Below are positions 1-9,293 of a stretch of 47,960 nucleotides of DNA, one piece after another. Position 1 is the stretch's first letter. Every line of letters starts with the position of its first letter. The position numbers and the translations under genes are program-made. Where the stretch lies: contig JAKPAB010000040.1 in NCBI GenBank assembly GCA_029779695.1, positions 1 through 47,960 of the forward strand, in the 5' to 3' direction. This stretch comes from Bacillota bacterium (lineage in GTDB: Bacteria; Bacillota; Clostridia; Lachnospirales; Lachnospiraceae). The notes under the pieces were generated by a model. The model was not told the DNA's origin. It worked only from the letters and a program-made list of their open reading frames with translations, and made no database searches.

Positions 1-43
1 ATTTTTAGATTTTTTTTTAAAAGTGGGAATAAAGTAAAAACGA

Positions 44-2710
44 TTGAGTTCTAATACTGTGTTAGGAGGTTATGGAGAATTGGGAAAATGTGAATACTGT
101 CAAAAGTGTCCTCTTTATAATGAGCCACAAGTTCCTGCAGTGGGACTACCATCTGCAGAGATTATGCTCATTGGTGAGGCTCCTGGTGCTCAAGAGGTTG
201 CCTATGGAGAACCATTTGTGGGTCGGTCAGGGCAAATCCTTAACTCTGCTTTGGAGGAAGCGGGGATTGAAAGAGCTAAATTATATATTACCAATGCTGT
301 GTCCTGCCGTCCGCCAGATAATCGAACTCCTACTCCTGAGGAAATTCAATTATGTCGGGGAAGGTTAGTGGAAGAAATTAACCAGCTTAAGCCTAAGCTT
401 ATAGTTACTCTGGGAGCTGTTCCTATGAGGTCAATTTTAAAACTGAATGGAATAGTAAAGCACCACGGTCAGGAAGTCTATTCTGAGGAGTTTGGGTGCT
501 TAGTGCTACCCTGTTACCATCCTGCTTTTGTCCTTCGAGATCCTCGCCGACAGCACGAATTTCTGCAGGACATTATGAGGATTCCTCGATTGATTGATGA
601 TTCAAAACCTAAGACGAAGACCGAATATATCGTCGTGGATAACTTTGAAAAGCTCTACCAGATGAGGGATGATTTAAAATCCCTACCTGCGGTGGCTTTT
701 GACATAGAGACTAATGGATTAAATCCATTTATGGAGGGTGCAAATGTTACAGCTATTTCTTTTTCTGGTCAGTATGGTAAATCCTATTGTGTTCCTCTTT
801 ACTACCAAGCTCCCCTGTTCAGCAGTGAATTTCTGGGAGAGCTTGCTACTTACTTGTCAACCCTCTCTAAAAGCAGTTCTACCGAGAGTATCCCTACTAA
901 ATTTAAATCCTTGCTGCAGGAGTCCAGGATCTTAGAGGAGTTGCACAGCAAATCGGTTAAGGAATACCGTAAAGCAGTGAACTCCTTTATCGAGGAATTA
1001 AGTTCTCGGAGAAAAAATCCTGTATTTTCAGCCGAGGAAATCAATAACCTTATTATCCCTGTTTTACGGGGGATCCTTGAAGACCCCACTAAAGAGCTTA
1101 TTGCTCATAATGGGAAGTTTGATATTCAGTGGTTGAGGTATAAGCATGGGTTTAACATTCATCTTCAGTTTGATACCTGCATTGCTCACTACTTGCTGGA
1201 TGAAAATTCAGCTCATAACTTAAAGCAGGTAGCCAGTGCTTATACCGATATTGGAAATTATGCTCACGATTTTCAGGCGTATGAGGATAGATTTAACCGG
1301 GCTCCTGAGGAGTTGTTCTACCAGTATTCCTGTGCTGATGCTGATGCTACTTACCGTCTCTATACTGTGTTTAAGCCTTTACTGGCAGAGAAAAAATTGG
1401 ATAAAACTTTCGCTATGGTGATGAAGTTCTCGGAGAGCCTAACTGATGTGGAATATAACGGAGTAAAGATTGACCAAGAAGCTTTAGCTAAACTGGACCA
1501 AGAGATGAGTAAGGTGTTGGAAGATACCACTCACGAGATTCAAGCTCATACCGTTATTAGGGAATGGGAAAAAATCAAAGATGAACCTGTAGAATTCAAT
1601 CCTAACTCTAACGATATGGTTAGGGAAGTATTATTTGACTGCCTTCATCTTCCAGTGGTGAAGAAGACTAAAACTGGTGCTCCTTCTGTGGATGCTGAAA
1701 CTTTAGAAGAGTTAGCTAAATACCACGATTTGCCTGAGCTACTCCTCCGCTACCGAAAACAATCCAAACTTTTAGAGACCTACATTCGAGGCTACTGGAA
1801 ATATACCTCCAGTGATGGAAAAATTCATCCTAACTTTAATTTAGTGGTAGCAAGGACAGGGCGGTTATCTTCTTCCAATCCCAACCTGCAGAACCTTCCC
1901 AGTGGGAATGTGAAGGATATTAAGCGGTTGTTTATTCCTTCTCATCCCGATTGGATAATGATGAACTTTGACTTTTCACAAATCGAACTGCGGGTAATGG
2001 CTATGCTTTCCAGAGATCCAGTTATGACTAAGGTTTATCAGCGGGGGGAAGATATCCATACTATGACTGCTCAAGCAATTTTTAAGAAGAAGGATATCAA
2101 CAAAGAAGAACGGCAGATGGCTAAGAAGTTAAACTTCTCTATCCTGTATGGGGCAGGGGCTGAGGCAACCGCTCGGCTTTTGGGAGTTACTCCTGAGGAA
2201 GCACAATCATTCATTCAATCCTACTTTAAACGGTATAAAGGGGTAGCTAAATATATTAAGCTGGTTCAGCAAATAGCGGAGAAAAATGGAGTAGTTTACT
2301 CTCCCTATGGTAGAGCTAGGCGGTTGCCAGAGGCTCAAATGACTACCAATGAAGGAGTAAAAAGTAAAGCTCTTCGAGAGGCAGTAAATCATACCATTCA
2401 GTCTACGGCTAGTGATATCTGTCAGATTGCTTTAGCTAAAATCAATCGAGATTTTAAAATTAAACAGCTTCCCGCTAATGTGATTTTAACTGTGCACGAT
2501 TCCATAGTAGTAGAGTGCCACAGAGATTATATGCAGGAAGTATACCACTTGGTTAAGTCTCAGATGGAAGGAGTTAAAGGTAAGTTTATTACCATTCCTT
2601 TAGTAGCTGAAGCTGAGTGGGGATTTAATTATGGGGATATGTATCCCTGTGACGGAACAAAGTCTTTTGACCAATTAGTAGAGGAGTTTAATAAGGAGGC
2701 AGTGGCTTAG
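44..2710 (+). CDS. Uracil-DNA glycosylase / DNA polymerase I fusion (replicative polymerase)
   Basis: Phage replicative family A DNA polymerase with an N-terminal uracil-DNA glycosylase domain. Residues about 12-190 carry family 4/5 UDG motifs: GEAPGAQE, GEPFVGRSG, NAVSCRPPDNR and the HPAFVLRDP segment. Cysteines at CEYCQKC, SCRP and QLCRG fit the Fe-S cluster ligands. The 3'-5' exonuclease shows D220/E222, N356/D360 and Y428/D432. The polymerase palm has motif A (D643 in DFSQIELR), motif B (R690-G703, F698 at the ddNTP-discrimination position) and motif C (H818-D819). There is no 5' nuclease domain. A similar UDG-Pol arrangement is known in SPO1-like phages. Start is uncertain: TTG 44 is the longest, but TTG 80 has a strong AGGAGG at 64-69. 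It overlaps the dUTPase start by one base, so both limit uracil in DNA. Confidence 0.93.
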   Translation: MSSNTVLGGYGELGKCEYCQKCPLYNEPQVPAVGLPSAEIMLIGEAPGAQEVAYGEPFVGRSGQILNSALEEAGIERAKLYITNAVSCRPPDNRTPTPEEIQLCRGRLVEEINQLKPKLIVTLGAVPMRSILKLNGIVKHHGQEVYSEEFGCLVLPCYHPAFVLRDPRRQHEFLQDIMRIPRLIDDSKPKTKTEYIVVDNFEKLYQMRDDLKSLPAVAFDIETNGLNPFMEGANVTAISFSGQYGKSYCVPLYYQAPLFSSEFLGELATYLSTLSKSSSTESIPTKFKSLLQESRILEELHSKSVKEYRKAVNSFIEELSSRRKNPVFSAEEINNLIIPVLRGILEDPTKELIAHNGKFDIQWLRYKHGFNIHLQFDTCIAHYLLDENSAHNLKQVASAYTDIGNYAHDFQAYEDRFNRAPEELFYQYSCADADATYRLYTVFKPLLAEKKLDKTFAMVMKFSESLTDVEYNGVKIDQEALAKLDQEMSKVLEDTTHEIQAHTVIREWEKIKDEPVEFNPNSNDMVREVLFDCLHLPVVKKTKTGAPSVDAETLEELAKYHDLPELLLRYRKQSKLLETYIRGYWKYTSSDGKIHPNFNLVVARTGRLSSSNPNLQNLPSGNVKDIKRLFIPSHPDWIMMNFDFSQIELRVMAMLSRDPVMTKVYQRGEDIHTMTAQAIFKKKDINKEERQMAKKLNFSILYGAGAEATARLLGVTPEEAQSFIQSYFKRYKGVAKYIKLVQQIAEKNGVVYSPYGRARRLPEAQMTTNEGVKSKALREAVNHTIQSTASDICQIALAKINRDFKIKQLPANVILTVHDSIVVECHRDYMQEVYHLVKSQMEGVKGKFITIPLVAEAEWGFNYGDMYPCDGTKSFDQLVEEFNKEAVA

Positions 2711-3147
2711 TGGCACAAAATTCAGTAGTATTAAAAATTAAAAGATTAACTACGGTAGCTAAACTACCTACTTTTGCTCATCCAGGAGATGCCTGTTTTG
2801 ACATCTATGCTGGGCAAGATGTAGTAGTTCCCGCTAAAGGTTATGCTACTGTCCCTACAGGAATAGCTTCAGAGATTCCTGAGGGATATGAAGTAGTGAT
2901 TAGACCTCGGTCAGGTTTAGCTTTTGACCACGGTTTACAAGTTCATCCTGGAACTATAGACAGTGGTTATCGGGGAGAATGGTTAGTGCAAGTTTATAAT
3001 CATTCCTATACTTCCTATTTGATTCAAGCAGGGGAGAGAATAGCTCAAGGAGCTCTACGTAGCGTTCCCGAAGTGGAGATTGAGGAAGTAAAAGAATTAT
3101 CGGACAGTGTTCGTGGAGAACGAGGATTTGGTTCTACAGGGTATTGA
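2710..3147 (+). CDS. dut: dUTP diphosphatase (dUTPase)
   Basis: Trimeric-type dUTPase of 145 aa that hydrolyses dUTP to dUMP and PPi, keeping uracil out of DNA and supplying dUMP for the ThyX encoded downstream. All five motifs are visible: motif 1 AHPGDACFDIYA, motif 2 RPRSGLA, motif 3 GTIDSGYRGE with the catalytic Asp, motif 4 GERIAQ and motif 5 RGERGFGSTGY. The G-to-R change in motif 5 (RGERG in place of the usual RGEGG) is a small variation. It begins with GTG overlapping the polymerase stop (TAGTG), so translation is probably coupled. Length is normal for the family. Confidence 0.95.
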   Translation: MAQNSVVLKIKRLTTVAKLPTFAHPGDACFDIYAGQDVVVPAKGYATVPTGIASEIPEGYEVVIRPRSGLAFDHGLQVHPGTIDSGYRGEWLVQVYNHSYTSYLIQAGERIAQGALRSVPEVEIEEVKELSDSVRGERGFGSTGY

Positions 3148-3178
3148 GAAATATTTAGAAAGTTTTTTGTGCATCCTC

Positions 3179-3207
3179 TTGACAAGTAAATCAGAAGTGA
3201 TTATAAT
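3179..3207 (+). promoter_or_regulatory. Consensus sigma70-type promoter
   Basis: TTGACA at 3179-3184 and TATAAT at 3202-3207 are separated by exactly 17 bases. Both hexamers match consensus perfectly. It lies in the 100-base gap after the dUTPase gene and 40 bases before the next start, so it should drive the recombination operon (UvsY-like protein, SSB, RecA) using the host housekeeping polymerase. The perfect match suggests strong early expression. Confidence 0.88.
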
Positions 3208-3247
3208 ACGGGTATAGAACGTTAAGGAAAGGAGATGATAGTTATAA

Positions 3248-3730
3248 ATGATTCCCTTTGAGGTTGTTCCAGCTCGGCAGTATAGTGTGGAAGAGTTAAA
3301 AGAGGAGTTTGAAAGATTAAAAGGTAGTGTAGATTTGAATAAAGCTCAGGCAGATCTTGCTTATGACGATGAAAATATCGAAGAGGAAATGCAAAAGCAA
3401 GCAGGATTATATTTTTATTATTCTTTACTTCGTAATCAAGCTAAAGCACTATACGAACGAGCGGACATTTTGTTGAGCAACCTCAAAGCTGATCGAGATT
3501 TGGTGGTAAGGAAGTATATGGTAGAGAAAGAAATGAAGGTTACTGATACAGCAGTCAAGGCTACTGTAGAACGGAGTGATTCGGTTAGAGAGTTAAGTTT
3601 TTTGAAATTGGAAATTGGTGAAGTGTTAGCAATGTTGGATACTGTGGTAAAAGCATTGGAACATAAAAAAGATATGATGACTCAAACATCAGCCAACCAT
3701 CGTCGAATGGTGGAAAGTAATCTTTTATAG
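3248..3730 (+). CDS. Helical protein, possible UvsY-like recombination mediator
   Basis: 160 aa, almost entirely helical and charged, with heptad-like stretches. The middle part (YERADILLSNLKADRDLVVRK, roughly residues 68-90) followed by a basic segment and more helices resembles the size and layout of UvsY-type recombination mediators. The position supports this: it is the first gene after a perfect promoter, with a gp32-like SSB and RecA directly behind it, the same trio as UvsY-gp32-UvsX. SD AAAGGAGA precedes ATG. The similarity is by pattern only, so a generic coiled-coil protein remains possible. Confidence 0.45.
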   Translation: MIPFEVVPARQYSVEELKEEFERLKGSVDLNKAQADLAYDDENIEEEMQKQAGLYFYYSLLRNQAKALYERADILLSNLKADRDLVVRKYMVEKEMKVTDTAVKATVERSDSVRELSFLKLEIGEVLAMLDTVVKALEHKKDMMTQTSANHRRMVESNLL

Positions 3731-3741
3731 GGAGGTGTATT

Positions 3742-4641
3742 ATGGGATTTTACAAAACTAATCTGGATGTTTTAAGAGGTTTAGCTGAGCAAAAGCAGGG
3801 GAGGTTCTGGGCACCAAAGGTAGGATATAACAATATTAGATTCCTGCCTCCATATTCGGAGAAGGGTGTTCCTTATAAGAAAGTGTGGATGCATTACGGT
3901 GTAGGAGAAGAAAATGCCATAGTGATTTGTCCGAGAAAAATGACAACGGATCCTGAAGTATTATTGGGAGAGAGAGTTCCAGTAAGGAAGTGTCCTATCT
4001 GCTCTTTAGTGGAGAAACTCTTTCACTCTGAAGACCCTCGAGCTTTAGATAAAGCTAAAGCTTTGTCAGCCAAGCCTCGGTATTACTATAACATTTTGGA
4101 CTTGGATAACCTTAAAGCGGGAGTTCAAGTTTACAGTGCTCCAGCTAAGATTCACGATGACTTAGCTAAGATTTGGAGTAATCCTAAATTTGGGGATGTG
4201 TTTGACCCTGAAGCAGGATTTGATTTTATCCTGCACCGAGATGGAACGGGAATTACTTCTCGTTACTCTTTGCAGATAGCTGATCCTAACCGCACTGCTA
4301 TTCCTGATATGAAGTATTTGGATGAATTGATTAACTTAGATCAGCTAGTTAAGCTGGAAGATTATGAAACTATAAATTTTTACTTGACTGGTGAGGCAGA
4401 TGAAGATGACCCTGATGACCCTGAAGAAGTAGACCAAAAACCAGAGGAGAATATTGATGAAGATTTGTTTGGACCACCGTTAGGAGAACTGGAGGATGTA
4501 TTTGAAACTCCATCCTGTTTTGGCAAGTCTTATTCTCCTACTGATGATCTCTGTCTCAATTGTAATGATCAGGAAGCTTGTAAAGCTGAATTTGCTCTTA
4601 CTGCTAAACCAAAAAGAAAGCCAGCAGTAGGGACGGTTTAA
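3742..4641 (+). CDS. gp32-like single-stranded DNA-binding protein
   Basis: 299-aa protein resembling T4 gp32-type SSBs, which coat single-stranded DNA at replication forks and recombination intermediates. The N-terminal half has an aromatic-rich core (NNIRFLPPYSEKG, KVWMHYGVG) and cysteines at VICPRK and VRKCPICSLVEKL that could hold the structural zinc of gp32. The C-terminal region (about 220-250) is very acidic (EADEDDPDDPEEVD), as in SSB tails that recruit partner proteins. Unlike T4 gp32, a second Cys cluster follows the acidic region (CFGKSY, CLNC, ACKAE), so the protein ends in another probable metal site and a basic tail. It sits between the UvsY-like protein and RecA. Confidence 0.75.
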   Translation: MGFYKTNLDVLRGLAEQKQGRFWAPKVGYNNIRFLPPYSEKGVPYKKVWMHYGVGEENAIVICPRKMTTDPEVLLGERVPVRKCPICSLVEKLFHSEDPRALDKAKALSAKPRYYYNILDLDNLKAGVQVYSAPAKIHDDLAKIWSNPKFGDVFDPEAGFDFILHRDGTGITSRYSLQIADPNRTAIPDMKYLDELINLDQLVKLEDYETINFYLTGEADEDDPDDPEEVDQKPEENIDEDLFGPPLGELEDVFETPSCFGKSYSPTDDLCLNCNDQEACKAEFALTAKPKRKPAVGTV

Positions 4642-4645
4642 GCCT

Positions 4646-5671
4646 ATGTCTCAAGTTAATTTAATCTCTGATGTTATAAATGCCATGGAGAAAGTATTAG
4701 GGAACGGCGTGGTTTATAAGCCCGCCGATATCCCTAATACTAAAATTAGGCAGTATATTTCTACTCAATGTCTGCCTATTGATATGGCAATAGGAAGGAG
4801 AGGAATACCATGTGGAAGAATCTCTATGATTTATGGTCCAGAAGCCAGTGGGAAAACTACTATTGCCTATCACATTCTTGCCGAAGCTCAGCGAATGGGT
4901 GGAGTCGCCATCCTATATGACACTGAATTTTCCTTTGACCCTGACCGAGCGGAGATAATTGGCATTAATCCTGAAGAATTAATTCTCGTTCAGGATATTA
5001 ATATGGAGGAGATGTTTACCTCACTAGAAGCTTTGATTGATAAAGTGGAAGAAGGTGATATTCCCACTCCTGTATGTGTAGTTTATGATTCTATTACTGC
5101 TACTAAAACTCGCAGTGAAGAAGAGAAAAAAGATAAGTATAACAATCAGCAACCTGCAGTGCAGGCACAAGTTCTTTCTAGGTCTTTAAGATTAATTCTC
5201 AATCAAGTAGTTAAGAACAATATTGCTCTAATATTCCTTTCCCAAATGAGGGACAACGTTGCTGGTTATGCCAGTGATGTTGTCCCTGGCGGTAGAGCAG
5301 TAAAGTTTTATTCTAGCTTAATGATGAAGGTATCTAGAGTAGGAATACTAAAGAATGGTGATGAAAGCATAGGGATTGAAGGTAAAGTTAAGATAGAAAA
5401 GAATAGACTAGGACCTCCATTCCGAACTGCTGATTATACTATTAACTTTGCTACTGGAATAGATAAGATAAAAGGATACTTAGATGCTGCAGAGATGTTA
5501 GGTGTGGTTAAGAAAGCGGGTGGGTGGTATGAATTTGCTGAAGACTACCGAAAGTTTGGAGAGAATAAATTTCGGCAGAAAGACTTCAGTGATTTGTGCA
5601 CCCCTGAACTAATAGAAGTATTAGAAGGATTAGCTTTTCATGGTGTTGATGATGAGATCCTCCCTAACTAA
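4646..5671 (+). CDS. recA: RecA-type recombinase
   Basis: 341-aa RecA-fold recombinase that forms filaments on ssDNA and carries out strand exchange. Signatures: LPIDMAIGRRGIPCGR leading into Walker A GPEASGKTT, the DTEFSFDPDRA segment equivalent to the RecA catalytic region, Walker B-like VCVVYDSI, and the L2-region-like DNVAGYASDVVPGGRAVKFYS. It is closer to bacterial RecA (GPESSGKTT motif) than to T4 UvsX. ATG follows four bases after the SSB stop, so the SSB-RecA pair is co-expressed. It is followed by an intrinsic terminator. Confidence 0.93.
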   Translation: MSQVNLISDVINAMEKVLGNGVVYKPADIPNTKIRQYISTQCLPIDMAIGRRGIPCGRISMIYGPEASGKTTIAYHILAEAQRMGGVAILYDTEFSFDPDRAEIIGINPEELILVQDINMEEMFTSLEALIDKVEEGDIPTPVCVVYDSITATKTRSEEEKKDKYNNQQPAVQAQVLSRSLRLILNQVVKNNIALIFLSQMRDNVAGYASDVVPGGRAVKFYSSLMMKVSRVGILKNGDESIGIEGKVKIEKNRLGPPFRTADYTINFATGIDKIKGYLDAAEMLGVVKKAGGWYEFAEDYRKFGENKFRQKDFSDLCTPELIEVLEGLAFHGVDDEILPN

Positions 5672-5695
5672 CATTTCCCAATACCTCCTCCAGAC

Positions 5696-5730
5696 GAGCC
5701 AGGAGCCTCCACTCCTGGCTCCTCTTTGTT
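5696..5730 (+). terminator. Rho-independent-type terminator after recA
   Basis: Perfect 10 bp stem GAGCCAGGAG (5696-5705) / CTCCTGGCTC (5712-5721) with a 6-base loop, then the T-rich stretch CCTCTTTGTTT. It lies in the only sizeable gap between recA and sbcD. The T tract is interrupted, so it may be leaky and allow some readthrough into the SbcCD genes. Confidence 0.72.
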
Positions 5731-5743
5731 TAGGGGGTGCAAT

Positions 5744-6763
5744 ATGAGTAAAATACTATTTCATGCTGATCTTCATTTTAGTTTGTATCGGGAGTTTTCC
5801 CAAGGGGAGACGGGAAGACTGGATAGGATTATAGAAGTAGAGAAAACTATTATTACTTATGCTTTAGATTATGGAATTAAAGACCTAGTATTTTTAGGGG
5901 ATTGGTTTCATCACCGCAGTCAAGTAAATGTTTTGGTATTGCAGAAAACCTTAGAGCTGATGTATCAAAATTTATCTAATGACTTAAGATTTTATTTCTT
6001 AGTAGGTAACCACGACCAGTATGATTCTAATGGTCAGGTTCACTCTCTATATCCTTTTAAGATGTTAGGTAGAGTAGCTGACCTACCTTGCTATATAAAG
6101 ATAGGGGACAAATTAGTAGGATTTATTCCTTATCAAGTAAATAGAGATCAATTCTTACAAGATGTAGATAGGTTACTAAGGGGACAGAAAGTGGACATAT
6201 TATGTCTCCATCAAGGGGTTAAAGAGGCACAGTTGCTTAATGGAATAGCAATGGGGGATGAGTCCTTTATTTCTATCAATGAATTACCTGATTACCTGCC
6301 TATTATCTCAGGTCATATTCATAAGCCTCAAGTGGTAGGCAACTTGCTTTATGTTGGTAATCCATTACAGCAGAGCTTTGGAGATGCAGGAGATAGAAAA
6401 GGATGGTATGTTTTAGATGATGATGGAGAGTTTGAATTTATTGAAAACAATTTCTCTCCTCGGTTCTATAAGCTAGAGATGAGAGGAGGGAAGATTGATA
6501 TCCCGGGTACTGTGGATGACTACTATTGGATTACTACTGATGGTGATGTAGAGGAAGTTAAGAAGCAGTTGTCAGACTTAAAGAACCTGCGGATAGATAC
6601 TTTTCCCAAAGCAGTAATGAATACCAGTAGGGTAATAGAGAAAGATAAAACCTTTGACCAGATGATTGACGAATATGTAGAAGGAACTTTAGCTGATACT
6701 GAAGCCCACGAGGTAGTAAAGCAGTATGGAAAAGAAGTTCTTCGTAAGGTGATGGATAAATGA
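5744..6763 (+). CDS. sbcD: SbcD/Mre11-type nuclease subunit
   Basis: 339-aa calcineurin-like phosphoesterase, the nuclease half of the SbcCD (T4 gp46/gp47) complex that resects and trims DNA ends for recombination-dependent replication. The metal-binding motifs occur in order: HADLHFS, FLGDWFHHR, VGNHDQYD, CLHQGV, SGHIHKPQ. YVGNPLQQSFGDAGDRKGW is typical of the family. The ATG at 5744 is chosen over an upstream TTG because AGGGGGT at 5732-5738 gives proper spacing. The stop overlaps the SbcC start as ATGA, indicating coupled translation of a stoichiometric complex. Confidence 0.93.
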   Translation: MSKILFHADLHFSLYREFSQGETGRLDRIIEVEKTIITYALDYGIKDLVFLGDWFHHRSQVNVLVLQKTLELMYQNLSNDLRFYFLVGNHDQYDSNGQVHSLYPFKMLGRVADLPCYIKIGDKLVGFIPYQVNRDQFLQDVDRLLRGQKVDILCLHQGVKEAQLLNGIAMGDESFISINELPDYLPIISGHIHKPQVVGNLLYVGNPLQQSFGDAGDRKGWYVLDDDGEFEFIENNFSPRFYKLEMRGGKIDIPGTVDDYYWITTDGDVEEVKKQLSDLKNLRIDTFPKAVMNTSRVIEKDKTFDQMIDEYVEGTLADTEAHEVVKQYGKEVLRKVMDK

Positions 6764-8691
6764 AGCTGCAGCATATATCTATTCATAACTTCTTAAGTAT
6801 CGGAGATATAGAACTTCAGCTTGCTGGTCGAGGGTTAGTGCTAATAAATGGAATTAATAAAGATACCGTTAGTGGAGATTCTAATGGAGCAGGAAAGAGT
6901 GCTATTTTAGAAGCGGTAGTATGGGTATTATATGGTAAGACTCTTCGGGATATTCCTGCTGATGCTGTGATTAATCGCTTTACTGATTCAGGAGCAGTAG
7001 TAAAGTTGGACTTTACTGTAGATGACCTACCCTATCAGGTAATAAGAGCTCGTAAACACGATGAGTATGGGAGTGGTTTATTTTTATATCAAGGGGATAC
7101 TAACTTAACTTTAGGAACGATTAAACAAACTCAAGAGAAGTTAGAATCTCTATTAGGTATGGACTTTACTACCTTTACTTCCAGTATTGTTTTTGGTCAA
7201 GGATATGCTAGTGTCTTTACCACTATGAAAGATGCTGATAGGAAAGAAGTATTAGAGAAGATATTAGAACTAAATATTTTTTCTAAATGTTTAGAAGAAG
7301 TTAAATTAGATTACAGAGAGTTAGAAGCCGATACAGCTAACTTAAACTCTACTTTGACTACTCTTTATACTACTAGAGATTCTTTAGTTCAGTCTATTAA
7401 GTCTCTTAAGGATAAGTTAACTAAGCGAAAGAAAGAAATCAAAGAAGAGATAAAAGAACTCACTGAGGCTATTAAAGCAAATGCTCAAGAGGGAAATCAA
7501 CTTAAAGCTCAGAGAGAAGCTTTGTTAGTTAAGTTGGCTTCTATTGATGATAATCTTAAAGAGTATCGAGAGATAGTTCAGCCTTATATTAAAGAAGTAG
7601 AACAGCTGTTAAATAAAAGTAGAGGAGCTTACCTCTCTTTAGATAAGCAAAGAGAGTTAATGGAGAAGAAGGTTAAAGAACTACAAGCTAGAGTAGATAA
7701 TATCACTGCTGAATTTCTTAATAAACCTTGTGATAGATGTGGAAGAATTATTACTGAAGCAGAACTTCCCCACGTTCTAGCGTCAGTATTACAAGAGTTA
7801 GAGATTAGTGGTCAAGCTACTAAGTCTCTTATTGACCAAGTGAAGGCTCTTAAAGAAGAATATCAAAAATATGAGAAAGAGTATAACAGTAAGCTACTGG
7901 AGAAAGATGAGAAGTTTGATGAGTTTATAAAGCAGAGAGATATTATGCAGAGAGAACTAAATGAAGTAACTGCTAAGCTATCCAGAATTATAGAAGCTTT
8001 AAAGAGGATGAAGGAAAGCAAAGCGGAGAAAGAATCCAGCACTGAGTTAGAGACTATTACTAATCTCATTGATGAAAAGCAGGAAGAGTTAAAGCAAGTA
8101 ATTGATAATATTAAAACTCATCAGGAGAAATTAGAAAGCTTTAAATCTCGTAAAGATGTTCTATCTTTCTGGAAGAATGGGTTTGGTAATGGTGGTATAA
8201 AGAGCTGGGTTATTAATAGCTATTTAGAATTTATCAATCAACGGATTCAGTATTACATACAGCAGTTAGGATATACCGACTTAGTAGTGCAGTTTGTTCC
8301 AGTAGTAGCTACTCGAGGAGATAATGAAGTTGATAGAGTAGAACTACAGGTGGTCAATGGTTCAGGAGGAGAAAGTTACCTTGCTAATTCAGGTGGAGAA
8401 AGAAGAAGAATAGATGTAGCGGTTCTCTGTGCTTTACAAGATTTAGTTAGAAGTAGGAAAGGAAAAAGTGCTAATGTTCTTTTCCTAGATGAAATCTTTG
8501 ATACTTTAGATGGAGCAGGAATTGAGGCAGTAGTATCTTTATTGGGAAACTTTATTCGTAGTAGTGATGATTCAGTATTTGTTATCAGTCATAACAGTGA
8601 GTTAAAACCTTATTTTGATAGGGTAATTACAGTGGTTAAAGAAAATAAGATAACGAGGGAGGAAAATTATGAATGTGAATTTGTTAGTTAA
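6760..8691 (+). CDS. sbcC: SbcC/Rad50-type SMC ATPase subunit
   Basis: 643-aa ATPase partner of SbcD. The N-terminal ATPase half has Walker A GDSNGAGKSA (K46) and the Q-loop region FGQGYAS. Two long coiled-coil arms (about 190-320 and 340-460) flank a zinc hook CDRC (C324, C327). The C-terminal half has the signature motif NSGGERRR and Walker B VLFLDEIFDTLDG. It is much shorter than E. coli SbcC and near the size of T4 gp46, as usual in phages. The end overlaps the thyX start by 23 bases. Confidence 0.94.
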   Translation: MKLQHISIHNFLSIGDIELQLAGRGLVLINGINKDTVSGDSNGAGKSAILEAVVWVLYGKTLRDIPADAVINRFTDSGAVVKLDFTVDDLPYQVIRARKHDEYGSGLFLYQGDTNLTLGTIKQTQEKLESLLGMDFTTFTSSIVFGQGYASVFTTMKDADRKEVLEKILELNIFSKCLEEVKLDYRELEADTANLNSTLTTLYTTRDSLVQSIKSLKDKLTKRKKEIKEEIKELTEAIKANAQEGNQLKAQREALLVKLASIDDNLKEYREIVQPYIKEVEQLLNKSRGAYLSLDKQRELMEKKVKELQARVDNITAEFLNKPCDRCGRIITEAELPHVLASVLQELEISGQATKSLIDQVKALKEEYQKYEKEYNSKLLEKDEKFDEFIKQRDIMQRELNEVTAKLSRIIEALKRMKESKAEKESSTELETITNLIDEKQEELKQVIDNIKTHQEKLESFKSRKDVLSFWKNGFGNGGIKSWVINSYLEFINQRIQYYIQQLGYTDLVVQFVPVVATRGDNEVDRVELQVVNGSGGESYLANSGGERRRIDVAVLCALQDLVRSRKGKSANVLFLDEIFDTLDGAGIEAVVSLLGNFIRSSDDSVFVISHNSELKPYFDRVITVVKENKITREENYECEFVS

Positions 8692-9292
8692 CACCCCTAA
8701 TCCAGTGGAGGTTATGTATATTGCTGGTAGAATTTGTAGGAATAAAGATGTTGATGCAGTTTTAAAAGAAGCTAAAGATAAACCTCAGGAAGTAAAAGAA
8801 AAATTTATTCAAAAGTTAATCAAAGCAGGGCACGAATCAATATTAGAGCACGTTTCTTTTACCTTTGTGGTTAATAATATTTCGAGAATAGCTACTCATC
8901 AATTAGTTAGGCATAGAGTAGCTTCCTACTCTCAATACTCCCATCGAGGAATGGATGATGAATTAACTTTTATCATTCCTGATTCTTTGAGTGATAAGAT
9001 GAACGAGAAAGAAGAGATAAATAATTTTATTATGGGGTATTTGGAACAGGCAGGTGGTTTTTATTATGATTTAGTAAAGTTAGGAATTCCTCCAGAAGAT
9101 GCTCGATTTATGCTTCCTAATGGTTTAGCTTCTAATATTATGTTTACTATGAATGGTAGAGAGCTGAGGCATTTCCTTAAGCTACGGTTAGCTAAGAATG
9201 CTCAGTGGGAAATTAGGCAGTTAGCTCAAGAGATATTGAAAATATTAAATGATGTTTGTCCTGTGTTAGTAACAGATATAAAGGAGGAATAG
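8669..9292 (+). CDS. thyX: Flavin-dependent thymidylate synthase
   Basis: 207-aa ThyX that makes dTMP from dUMP using methylene-THF, NADPH and FAD. The ThyX signature RHR-x7-S is present as RHRVASYSQYS (residues 81-91). The N-terminal GHESILEHVSFTF and C-terminal LPNGLASNI / ELRHFLKLR segments are also typical. Together with the dUTPase it closes a dUTP-dUMP-dTMP route. An SD-like GAGGGAGG inside the end of sbcC supports this ATG. Confidence 0.95.
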   Translation: MNVNLLVNTPNPVEVMYIAGRICRNKDVDAVLKEAKDKPQEVKEKFIQKLIKAGHESILEHVSFTFVVNNISRIATHQLVRHRVASYSQYSHRGMDDELTFIIPDSLSDKMNEKEEINNFIMGYLEQAGGFYYDLVKLGIPPEDARFMLPNGLASNIMFTMNGRELRHFLKLRLAKNAQWEIRQLAQEILKILNDVCPVLVTDIKEE

Positions 9293-9293
9293 A

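Noticed and set aside
72-368. 98-aa frame with AGGAGG in front of ATG 72
   Set aside because: It lies wholly inside the UDG domain in another frame and has no protein-like pattern. The ribosome site more likely serves TTG 80 of the polymerase gene.
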